NCBI GenBank assembly: GCA_900544385.1
Contig: UQVD01000113.1
Location: 1-5,093, forward strand
Length of the DNA: 5,093 nucleotides
Reading direction: 5' to 3'
DNA from: an uncultured Collinsella sp.
GTDB lineage: Bacteria; Actinomycetota; Coriobacteriia; Coriobacteriales; Coriobacteriaceae
How positions within the stretch are numbered: position 1 is the first letter of the stretch; the number at the start of each line of letters is the position of its first letter. The position numbers and the translations under genes were made by a program. Below the pieces are notes generated by a model. The model worked only from the letters and a program-made list of their open reading frames with translations, did not search any database and had not been told where the DNA came from. Shown in pieces: positions 1-5,093 of the stretch.

Positions 1-916
1 GACAGAGTGCAAATGGGCGACAAACACCGTCGTTCATATCCTCGAAAACCGGGAGTACACCGGCTGTCTGGTAAACTTCAAGACGGAGAAGCCCTCTTAC
101 AAGGTCAAGCACAGTGTAGAGAACCCCGTGGAGAAGCAGGCCATTTTTGAGAACCACCATGAGCCTATCATAGACCGGGAAACATGGGAGCGCGTGCAGG
201 AGTTACGCAAGCAGCGCAAACGCCCGAACCGCTATGATGAAGTGGGGCTGTTCTCCGGTATGCTGTTCTGCGCCGACTGCGGCCATGTGATGTACCAGCA
301 GCGGTATCAGAACAAAACCCGCAAGCAGGACTGTTACATCTGCGGCAGCTACAAGAAGCGCACCCGCGACTGTACGGCGCACTTTATCCGCACCGACCTG
401 TTGACCGCCGGTGTCCTCTCCAATCTCCGGCAAGTGACGGAATATGCCGCCAAGCATGAGAGCCGCTTTGTGAAGCTGCTTATCCAGCAGAACGAGATCG
501 GCGGCAAGAGAAAGACCGCCGCAGCCACCAAGCAGCTTGAACAGGCGCAGGAGCGCATTGCCGAAGTGAGCCGCATTATCAAGCGGCTGTATGAGGACAA
601 TGTGAACGGCAAAATCAGCGACGAGCGTTTCATGGAACTGTCGGCAGACTATGAGCAGGAGCAGCGGGAACTGAAAGACCGCGCCGCCGCTTTGCAGGCC
701 GAACTGGACAAGTCGCAGGCCGCCACCGTCAACGCGGAAAAGTTTATGGGTATCGTCCGAAAGCACCTTGCCTTTGAGGAATTGACCCCCACCCTCTTGC
801 GGGAAATGATTGAAAAAATCGTCGTGCATGAGTGCAGCTATGACGAGAACGGCACCCGCAGGCAGGACATTGAGATTTATTACAGCTTTGTCGGCAAGAT
901 TGACTTGCCCGAATAA
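1..916 (+). CDS. Large serine recombinase (TnpX/TndX-like site-specific integrase), C-terminal part, 5' partial
   Basis: This is the C-terminal 304 residues of a large serine recombinase, the enzyme that excises and integrates Tn4451/Tn5397-like elements. The frame is open from base 2 onward without a stop, so the GTG at 128 is an internal valine codon, and the true start and catalytic serine domain lie outside the window. The first ~75 residues (HILENREYTGCLVNFK, then HHEPIIDRETWERVQ) match the conserved recombinase domain that follows the catalytic domain. A zinc-ribbon follows, with cysteines at residues 90, 93, 111, 114 and 124 (FCADCG and CYICG). A long charged coiled coil spans roughly residues 175-245. 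The C-terminus ends in IEIYYSFVGKIDLPE, typical of the DUF4368 tail. The gene reads toward the element end only ~65 bp downstream, the usual place for such a recombinase. Family assignment is from recalled motifs; it is secure at family level, less so for the exact subgroup. Confidence 0.93.
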   Translation, partial: TECKWATNTVVHILENREYTGCLVNFKTEKPSYKVKHSVENPVEKQAIFENHHEPIIDRETWERVQELRKQRKRPNRYDEVGLFSGMLFCADCGHVMYQQRYQNKTRKQDCYICGSYKKRTRDCTAHFIRTDLLTAGVLSNLRQVTEYAAKHESRFVKLLIQQNEIGGKRKTAAATKQLEQAQERIAEVSRIIKRLYEDNVNGKISDERFMELSADYEQEQRELKDRAAALQAELDKSQAATVNAEKFMGIVRKHLAFEELTPTLLREMIEKIVVHECSYDENGTRRQDIEIYYSFVGKIDLPE

Positions 917-980
917 CCGCCCGACCTATCCGACACAATGGCCAAGTGTCGGATAGGAACGGCAAAATTTTTTGCACTTC
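917..980. other. Non-coding tip of the mobile element
   Basis: These 64 bases between the recombinase stop and the inferred boundary hold the 12-bp inverted repeat and the AT-rich tip; no further gene is visible on the + strand. The minus-strand frame running through here is only the read-through tail of the broken mod gene. Confidence 0.7.
925..957 (+). terminator. 12-bp perfect inverted repeat after the recombinase gene, probable terminator
   Basis: CCTATCCGACAC (925-936) and GTGTCGGATAGG (946-957) are perfect reverse complements around a 9-base loop, 8 bases after the recombinase stop codon. A run of six T lies at 968-973, ten bases beyond the stem, so this is not a textbook intrinsic terminator with an immediately adjacent U-tract. 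It could still end recombinase transcription before the element boundary. Because it lies only ~25 bp from the inferred element end, it could instead be a recombinase-binding inverted repeat. Confidence 0.55.
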
Positions 981-986
981 TATTGC
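962..986. other. Inferred element/chromosome junction (attachment site)
   Basis: An imperfect AT-rich palindrome GCAAAATTTTTTGC (962-975) marks the tip of the element and is followed by ACTTC and then TATTGC, the last six bases that still encode methyltransferase residues (Ala-Ile, read on the minus strand). The exact base cannot be fixed from one end. A TC (GA on the minus strand) at 979-980 is a candidate crossover dinucleotide. The placement rests on where the Mod-like protein sequence stops. Confidence 0.6.
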
Positions 987-1235
987 TTCTTTATCACACA
1001 TAAGCAAATTCGCAAGGGTTATCAGGCGCTGAAGTAGTTTCGTCGGTTTCGGTCCATCGAAATAGCCCTTTCCGTCAAATAGAGATACGAGCTCCTTGGC
1101 GCCTTCCTGGCTGTGACCCACTTCTTTGTAAAACATGATTGAAGTTGGAGCCATTCCATCATATTTGAGCTCTGTTAGGAAACGCTTGATGCAAGGGACG
1201 CTGTCGCCGTTTGGGCCAAACCAAATGCGGTTATC

Positions 1236-1275
1236 CTGGAGTCTCTCGCGAAACGCGTTTCGCGAGAGCCTCCAG
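1236..1275. repeat. 40-bp near-perfect palindrome inside mod
   Basis: Bases 1236-1255 and 1256-1275 are reverse complements in 19 of 20 pairs; the only mismatch is 1242/1269. The inner 26 bp (1243-1268, centre ACGCGT) are perfect and there is no loop. The sequence lies inside mod codons for CWRLSRNAFRERLQD, a stretch that looks like ordinary family sequence, so it does not look like an inserted element. It overlaps the stem-loop at 1265-1296, so the two structures cannot form at the same time on one strand. Confidence 0.95.
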
Positions 1276-1296
1276 CAGCGTCCTGCTGGAGGCTCT
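1265..1296. repeat. Perfect 14-bp stem, 4-base loop, inside mod
   Basis: AGAGCCTCCAGCAG (1265-1278) and CTGCTGGAGGCTCT (1283-1296) are perfect reverse complements separated by CGTC. The left arm is shared with the right arm of the adjoining 40-bp palindrome, so an 11-base unit (AGAGNCTCCAG on the coding strand) occurs three times in alternating orientation across about 60 bp. A weaker third hairpin, with a 6-bp core stem (1302-1307/1311-1316), follows immediately. Confidence 0.95.
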
Positions 1297-2214
1297 ACAA
1301 CACGCCCCGAGGGCGTTGTGATTGGATAGTCGGAATCTGGGCTGTAAGTCTTTACACTGAGGTCGCTTGGCTTCCAAACGCCTCGAGGGTCGTTGTCTGG
1401 ATTCTTGTAGCGGGCGTTTGCCTCGTCTGTTCTCGGCAGGCGTCCAATCACAAAGCGCTCAATGGATTTGGCGTATACGAGAACATAATCATGGCTATTT
1501 GAAACGTATTTGGCGTCATTCTTGGGCGAGTAAGCTCGTTCCCAGATTAGCTGAGAAACGAAATTTGCCTCTCCGAACACCTCGTCACAGAGGATGCGCA
1601 AATTGCGGTCTTCGTTATCGTCAATCGAAATGAAAATGACGCCATCGTCGGTTAGGAGCTCTCGAGCCAGTCTCAACCTAGGGTACATCATCGAGCACCA
1701 GTCGCTATGGTAGCGGCCACTTGTGTCGGCGTTGGACTGGCCGGCGAGTCCCGCCTGCTCCTTATAGTTATCGACAGAGTTGCCGAAATTGTCCTTGTAG
1801 ACAAAGTCGTGACCCGTGTTGTAGGGTGGGTCGATGTAGATCATCTTGACCTTGCCGTGGTAGCCGCGCTGTAGGAGCTTCAGCACCTCGAGATTGTCGC
1901 CTTCGATATAAATGTTGTCCGAGTCGAAGGACCCATCCTCTCCATCGCGGCTGCGGCTTTTCTCGATACGGGGACGCAAAGTAGCAGTGCTGGACATCTG
2001 CGACTGGCGGATGGCATCGGCCTTGCCGGGCCACGTGAACGCATAGCGCTCCAGGCCCTCGTCTACCTCGTCGCCAAGCTCCAGCCGCAGTTTGTCGAAG
2101 TCGATTCCGCTCTCGGAGAACACTTCGGGCATCAGCTCCTTGAGCTTATTCAGGCGGTCGTCAATAAGACTCTCCGATTCAAGAGTCATCTTTTCTATCT
2201 CGCTCATGAGGTCT

Positions 2215-2221
2215 CCTCCTA
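2215..2221 (-). promoter_or_regulatory. Shine-Dalgarno of mod overlapping the upstream stop codon
   Basis: On the minus strand the bases read TAGGAGG: the TAG stop of the 264-residue upstream gene (2219-2221) shares its last two bases with the strong AGGAGG ribosome-binding site (2215-2220), 7 bases before the mod ATG. Ribosomes ending translation of the upstream gene are therefore delivered onto the mod start site, pointing to translational coupling. No separate promoter for mod is visible. Confidence 0.85.
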
Positions 2222-3013
2222 GGAAAGTTGAGATTTGATTAGTTGAACTATGTAGGGCATGGCGGCAATAAAAACGTCGGTGCCCTTGCCGGCAAGCCAG
2301 CTCAGGAGTTTGTCAAGCTTGCTGCCCCGTTTGCTTTTATCTTTTGTGTTGAGATCGCCCATCATCCCTTTGAGCAGCGTCTTCTCGTCATCGGAAAGCG
2401 TTGTCTCTGGCAATTTGTCAATCTGTTCAAAGGTTGCCTCTAACGTGACCTGTACGTTGCTCGTGGCGGATGCCGTGAGGCTGACGCTAGCGCCCTGCGC
2501 TTCGGCGATTTTCAGCTTACGGAGCTCCTCATCACGGAAATGCTTCAGTTTGTCGATACGTAGTTGCGTCTGTTCATCGTTGAAATCATTGCGATTGGAA
2601 GACCCATAGGAATAGGAGGCTAGTCCGTCCGTGTAGGAGTCGTAGCCCCTCGCGTTTGCGTAGACGTAGTCGATTGAGTCGTATACGGCTTTGAGCTCGT
2701 CGTCTTTCACGCCCTCTTCAAGAGCTTGCTCCAGTCTCCTGATATGCTGCGTTATAGTTGCGCAGAATGCGGCACCGAACGCTTTGTCGTCTGAGTCTTC
2801 CCGCTTTAGGCGCAGCTTCTGGAGAATCATCCCTAGGTCGCTTTTCGAGTAGCGAAATGAGCTTGAGGAATTGATATATTTTAAAGCCTCGGGGTTAGTG
2901 TAGTCGAGGTCGAAGACCTGCATGATTTCACGGCAGAGCGCATCAACATCCTCATCTGCAGCACCACTCAAAAGGCGCGCCGCTCGCAAAATATACTCAT
3001 CTAGAACGGCCAT
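2219..3013 (-). CDS. Unrecognised 264-residue helical protein in the defence-like operon
   Basis: I do not recognise this family. The protein appears soluble, with no signal peptide or clear membrane segment. Residues 1-115 look mostly helical. Residues ~111-146 are rich in Tyr, Asn, Ser, Gly and Asp (YDSYTDG, YSYGSSNRNDFND) and look like a flexible linker. Residues ~148-172 form a charged helix. Residues ~175-193 (SVSLTASATSNVQVTLEATF) suggest a beta segment. The last ~70 residues (QIDKLPETTLSDDEKTLLKG to AMPYIVQLIK) resemble short helical tails I associate with hypothetical and defence-linked proteins, but that is recall only. The ATG at 3013 has AAAGGAG 7 bases upstream (3021-3027), inside the preceding gene. 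It overlaps that gene by 17 bp, and its stop abuts the mod ribosome-binding site, so it is probably co-translated and may be a specificity, adaptor or toxic-effector component. G+C is visibly lower than in the two upstream genes. Confidence 0.85.
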   Translation of the reverse strand: MAVLDEYILRAARLLSGAADEDVDALCREIMQVFDLDYTNPEALKYINSSSSFRYSKSDLGMILQKLRLKREDSDDKAFGAAFCATITQHIRRLEQALEEGVKDDELKAVYDSIDYVYANARGYDSYTDGLASYSYGSSNRNDFNDEQTQLRIDKLKHFRDEELRKLKIAEAQGASVSLTASATSNVQVTLEATFEQIDKLPETTLSDDEKTLLKGMMGDLNTKDKSKRGSKLDKLLSWLAGKGTDVFIAAMPYIVQLIKSQLS

Positions 3014-3779
3014 TGCAGATCTCCTTTATCTCATCGGCGACCGCCCTCAGGCGTCGCTCCTCTTCCTTCATTTCCATCCTCAGCTTCGCGGACTCGTTGA
3101 GCGTTATGTCCTTCGACCGCCGCTGCTCCTTCAGCCGCTTGACGGAGGCTCCCATCTCATCGTAGCGCGACGTGAGGGCGATCAGCTTTTCCCGGTCTCG
3201 AGCGGGGCATACGGGGTAGAACCCCAGGCCGCCAATCGCGCGGGACAGCGCTACGGTGCGCGACAGGTCGACCAGGTACTCCCAGAGGTCGCCCTGCGAG
3301 AGCCGCCCGAATGCCAGCGCGCCTAGGAAGTCCGCGTATTCTGAACGGCCAGGATCGAACGCGCCCGTCGACTCGATTCGGTCGACGACCGTCGCGCCCT
3401 GCTCGGCCTGGCTCCTCCGCGTGAGGGCGACCGATATGCACGCGCAGCCGCCCGCCTCGACCAGGAGCACCGTCGGGTTCGGGAAGCACTTGTGCACGAG
3501 CTCCGCCACCTCGGCCACCGCCATGGTCCCGGCTGTCATCTCGCAACGGAGGAAGACGACGCTCTGCACGTTGCGCTCGTCGTCCTCGTACGGCGGGATG
3601 CGCGTCGTGAACTTCTGGACCGTGGCGAAATGCTCGAGGCGCGCGACCTTGTCGAGCCTCTTCTGCTCGGTCTTGGTGAGCATGGCCTGCTTGACGAGCA
3701 CCGTCTTGGGAATGCGGCGGCATCCCGCGAGCGCCGCTTCGGGCAGGCGCAGGATTCCGTTCCAGTCGATGCCGCTCAT
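2997..3779 (-). CDS. DUF4391-family protein (260 residues)
   Basis: The sequence matches my recollection of DUF4391, a family of roughly 220-260 residues with no established biochemical function. It opens with a short Leu-Pro segment (LRLPEAALAG) and then IPKTVLVKQAM near residues 23-33. A central segment has RNVQSVVFLRCEM (69-81), VAELVHKCFPNPTVLLVEAG (91-110) and a short strand, ACISVALTRR. A charged coiled-coil C-terminus follows (~195-255). The chosen ATG at 3779 overlaps the helicase stop as ATGA. An alternative ATG at 3797 would add six residues; neither start has a clear Shine-Dalgarno sequence, so coupling to the helicase favours 3779. I recall DUF4391 genes lying beside SNF2-like helicases and Mod-type methyltransferases, which fits here and suggests an accessory part of a restriction-like system. 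The gene is G+C rich, like the helicase. Confidence 0.85.
   Translation of the reverse strand: MSGIDWNGILRLPEAALAGCRRIPKTVLVKQAMLTKTEQKRLDKVARLEHFATVQKFTTRIPPYEDDERNVQSVVFLRCEMTAGTMAVAEVAELVHKCFPNPTVLLVEAGGCACISVALTRRSQAEQGATVVDRIESTGAFDPGRSEYADFLGALAFGRLSQGDLWEYLVDLSRTVALSRAIGGLGFYPVCPARDREKLIALTSRYDEMGASVKRLKEQRRSKDITLNESAKLRMEMKEEERRLRAVADEIKEICNGRSR
3021..3027 (-). promoter_or_regulatory. Ribosome-binding site of the 264-residue gene
   Basis: AAAGGAG on the minus strand lies 7 bases before the ATG at 3013 and within the last codons of the DUF4391 gene. It decides the start of the downstream gene and confirms the 17-bp gene overlap. Confidence 0.8.
3776..3779 (-). other. ATGA stop/start overlap, helicase to DUF4391 gene
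   Basis: On the minus strand the four bases read ATGA: the ATG of the DUF4391 gene overlaps the TGA of the helicase. With no strong ribosome-binding site before it, reinitiation by the terminating ribosome is the likely way the second gene is translated. Confidence 0.75.
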
Positions 3780-5093
3780 CGCAGCACCGCGAAACATACC
3801 AACGAGTAGTCGTTGAAGCCCATGACGGTGCCGCTGCCGACCTCTCCCAGGCTGAACAGGCTCTCGATGCCTTTGTCCTGCTGCGTTCCGGTGATGGCCG
3901 CAACGACATCGTCAAGCAGGTCGGTGTAGGCGTCCATCCTCGTCCCGTCGCGGGTCTCGCGGTTGAACTCGCGGCACAGCTTAGCGATGGGCTCGGGATG
4001 CCCAGAGCAGACGGCGCGCATGATGTCGAGCGCCGGCTTGGGCTGGGTGTGCTTCGTCATGACCTCGCCGTCGGCCGACACGTACACCACGTAGTACGGG
4101 AAGACAGGGTTCGTGTCCCTGGGATCGTTGCCCTCGTCGTTCTGCTTGAGGCAGAAGACCACGCCTGGCTTCACGTCGCTGCGAAGCTCGTCGGGGATGG
4201 GGGCCACGGCGTGCAGTCCCGCCGGCGAGTTCTCCAACGCGCCGGGATGCTCCTTGGCGTAGCGCTGGAGCTCCACGCGGAAGTCGTCGAAGGCGAAATC
4301 CGTGATCGAGATGCCGCCCGAGATGTCCTCGAGGTCGAGCACCTCGCTCTTGAGCTGCTGGAGCTGCCGGCGACGGTACTTGAGGTCGTTCATCTCTCCA
4401 TTGCCCTTGGCCTCCAGCACGTTCTCCTCGCCGGTTGCCGACGCGTCGAGCAGCGCCATGCGCCCCTTCACGCGGCCCTCGAGCTGGATGTACTCGTCGA
4501 GCGCGATGTCCGGCCAGAAGTTGACCAGCTGGATCTGGGAGTTCTTCGATCCCAGGCGGTCGATGCGGCCGAAGCGCTGGATGATACGCACGGGGTTCCA
4601 GTGGATGTCGTAGTTCACCAGGCAGTCGCAGTCCTGCAGGTTCTGGCCCTCGGAGATGCAGTCCGTCGCGAAGACGACGTCGATCTCGCCGAGCTCCCGC
4701 TGGCTCTCCGGCAGCTCCTTTGAGACGGGAGAGAACCTCGCGAGGATGTTCTCGAAGGTGGTCCTGGGAAGCTTCAGCGAGTAGGTCCGGTTGGAGCTGC
4801 CCGCCACCTCGGCGCACTCGATTCCGAGCTCGCGCTTCAGCCAGGGCGCCAGCTGCTCGAAAAGGTACGCCGTCGTGTCGGCGAACGCGCTGAACACCAG
4901 CACCTTGCGGTTGCCGGGGTTGTACGGCTCGCTGACCTTGCCCGCGATGAAGTCGCGCAGCTTCACGAGCTTGGCGTCGCGCTCGGGCGTCACCGCGTCG
5001 GCATAGGTTAGCAGGGCCCGGAGCACCTGGATGTCGAAGTCGAGGTCCTGGCCCAGGCGCAGGGCGTCGACGTCTCGCAGGTCGACTCGCACC
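3776..5093 (-). CDS. SNF2-type (SF2) helicase, C-terminal part, 5' partial
   Basis: This is the C-terminal ~438 residues of an SNF2-like ATP-dependent DNA translocase. The frame is open to the window edge; the GTG at 5092 is probably internal, and the N-terminal ATPase lobe (Walker A and DEAD/DEAH motifs) lies outside. The second RecA lobe shows KVLVFSAFADTTAYLFEQL (63-81, motif IV region), VVFATDCISEGQNLQDCDCL (139-158, motif V) and RIIQRFGRIDRLGS (169-182, motif VI with arginine finger). After it comes a charged helical stretch (~196-256) and a C-terminal domain ending VMGFNDYSLVCFAVLR. This layout is typical of helicase-conserved-C-domain proteins in restriction/defence loci rather than chromatin-type remodelers. 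The stop overlaps the next gene as ATGA, so it is the most upstream operon member seen. It presumably translocates on DNA as the motor of the system, but nuclease function cannot be judged from this part. Confidence 0.93.
   Translation of the reverse strand, partial: VRVDLRDVDALRLGQDLDFDIQVLRALLTYADAVTPERDAKLVKLRDFIAGKVSEPYNPGNRKVLVFSAFADTTAYLFEQLAPWLKRELGIECAEVAGSSNRTYSLKLPRTTFENILARFSPVSKELPESQRELGEIDVVFATDCISEGQNLQDCDCLVNYDIHWNPVRIIQRFGRIDRLGSKNSQIQLVNFWPDIALDEYIQLEGRVKGRMALLDASATGEENVLEAKGNGEMNDLKYRRRQLQQLKSEVLDLEDISGGISITDFAFDDFRVELQRYAKEHPGALENSPAGLHAVAPIPDELRSDVKPGVVFCLKQNDEGNDPRDTNPVFPYYVVYVSADGEVMTKHTQPKPALDIMRAVCSGHPEPIAKLCREFNRETRDGTRMDAYTDLLDDVVAAITGTQQDKGIESLFSLGEVGSGTVMGFNDYSLVCFAVLR

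Larger units (their letters stand above)
1..980 (+). mobile_element. Right-hand end of an integrative element carrying a large serine recombinase
   Basis: The segment holds the recombinase gene as last gene, then ~65 bp of non-coding DNA with an inverted repeat and an AT-rich tip. The boundary is placed near 976-982 because the methyltransferase homology read from the other strand stops there: codons up to ATA (981-983, Ile409) fit Mod, and the next codons do not. The minus strand reads ATAGAAGTGC across the join. A GA dinucleotide at 979-980 is compatible with the GA crossover dinucleotide known for Tn4451-type recombinases. The other end, the element's size and its cargo are outside the window, so whether it is conjugative or only mobilizable is unknown. 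Confidence 0.8.
744..2207 (-). pseudogene. Type III-like adenine-specific DNA methyltransferase (Mod), 3' truncated by element insertion
   Basis: This is the N-terminal 409 residues (2207 down to 981) of a beta-class N6-adenine methyltransferase of the COG2189/type III Mod kind, followed by 78 unrelated residues read antisense from the element. Visible landmarks are a Mod-like N-terminus (LIDDRLNKLKELMPEVF), IEGDNLEVLK at ~101-110, catalytic motif IV DPPYNTG at 126-132, WCSMMYPRLRLARELLTDDG at 170-189, HDYVLVYAK at ~239-247, PPAGRCWR at 306-313, and the GPKP segment at 385-388 that precedes motif I. Motif I itself (VLDFFxGSGTT-like, SAM binding), which should follow Ile409, is missing, so methylation activity is very unlikely unless the element excises. 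The ATG at 2207 is well supported: AGGAGG lies 7 bases upstream. Family members usually run to 600 residues or more. The disruption is inferred from where recognisable family sequence ends. Confidence 0.88.

Noticed and set aside
128..130. GTG as start of the recombinase gene
   Set aside because: The same frame is open to the window edge with recombinase-like sequence upstream of it, so the gene begins outside the window.
203..829. Long minus-strand open frame opposite the recombinase
   Set aside because: It is the antisense shadow of a gene with clear recombinase motifs; its own translation is low in recognisable features and lacks a convincing ribosome-binding site.
1236..1320. Palindromic cluster as a CRISPR array, REP/BIME element or inserted transposon end
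   Set aside because: There are no regularly spaced repeats with unique spacers, and the stretch encodes what appears to be ordinary in-frame Mod sequence, so it is not an insertion.
1135..1329. Small plus-strand frame covering the palindromes in mod
   Set aside because: Antisense to well-matched Mod sequence; its repeated SLSRNAFRESLQ-like content is simply a by-product of the palindrome.
3366..3387. CGTCGAC/GTCGACG inverted repeat with an 8-base loop
   Set aside because: Only 7 bp in GC-rich coding DNA, where short CG-rich repeats are common by chance.
3256..3816. Plus-strand 186-codon frame opposite DUF4391
   Set aside because: Ser/Arg/Thr-rich antisense shadow; no support beyond length.
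3157..3915. Minus-strand frame overlapping the DUF4391 gene and helicase end
   Set aside because: Arg/Ala/Gly/Pro-rich translation typical of an off-frame reading of high-GC coding DNA; it conflicts with two well-supported genes.
3998..4723. Plus-strand 241-codon frame opposite the helicase
   Set aside because: Composition (Val/Leu/His/Asp/Arg repeats) is typical of the antisense frame of GC-rich genes; no motif or ribosome-binding site.
3981..4817. Second minus-strand frame within the helicase
   Set aside because: Out-of-frame shadow of the helicase with a biased Arg/Ala/Gly/His composition; the overlapping frame carries helicase motifs V and VI.

Overview
The window joins two unrelated pieces of DNA. 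Positions 1 to about 980 are the right-hand end of an integrated mobile element. Its last gene, on the + strand, is the C-terminal part of a large serine recombinase of the TnpX/TndX (Tn4451/Tn5397-like) type, followed by a strong inverted repeat and a short AT-rich tip. Positions from about 981 to 5093 are a minus-strand operon that looks like a restriction/defence locus. In transcription order it holds an SNF2-type helicase (5' end outside the window), a DUF4391-family protein, a 264-residue protein I do not recognise, and a type III-like adenine-specific DNA methyltransferase (Mod, COG2189 type).

The central observation is that the methyltransferase gene is broken by the element. Its first 409 codons read as a normal beta-class Mod protein, with motif IV DPPYNTG, the later catalytic-domain segments and the PKP segment. 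The homology stops exactly where motif I (the SAM-binding FxGxG region) should begin. From there the frame runs into the element and backwards through the recombinase gene, giving 78 unrelated residues before a stop. The missing Mod C-terminus, and any restriction (res) gene downstream of it, would be expected on the far side of the element, outside this window.

The operon is tightly packed. Helicase and DUF4391 overlap as ATGA, DUF4391 and the unknown gene overlap by 17 bp, and the stop codon of the unknown gene lies next to and overlaps the Shine-Dalgarno sequence of mod. This suggests translational coupling and a joint function. The helicase and DUF4391 genes are clearly richer in G+C than the unknown gene and mod, which hints at assembly from modules.

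Inside mod there is a striking set of nested inverted repeats (1236-1296). A 40-bp palindrome with one mismatched pair overlaps a perfect 14-bp stem-loop, and both lie within codons for what appears to be ordinary Mod sequence.

The host cannot be named from this sequence. The recombinase resembles those of elements circulating in gut Clostridia, and the high-GC operon would fit a gut Coriobacteriia-type actinobacterium or a high-GC clostridial relative. This is inference from composition and recalled similarity.
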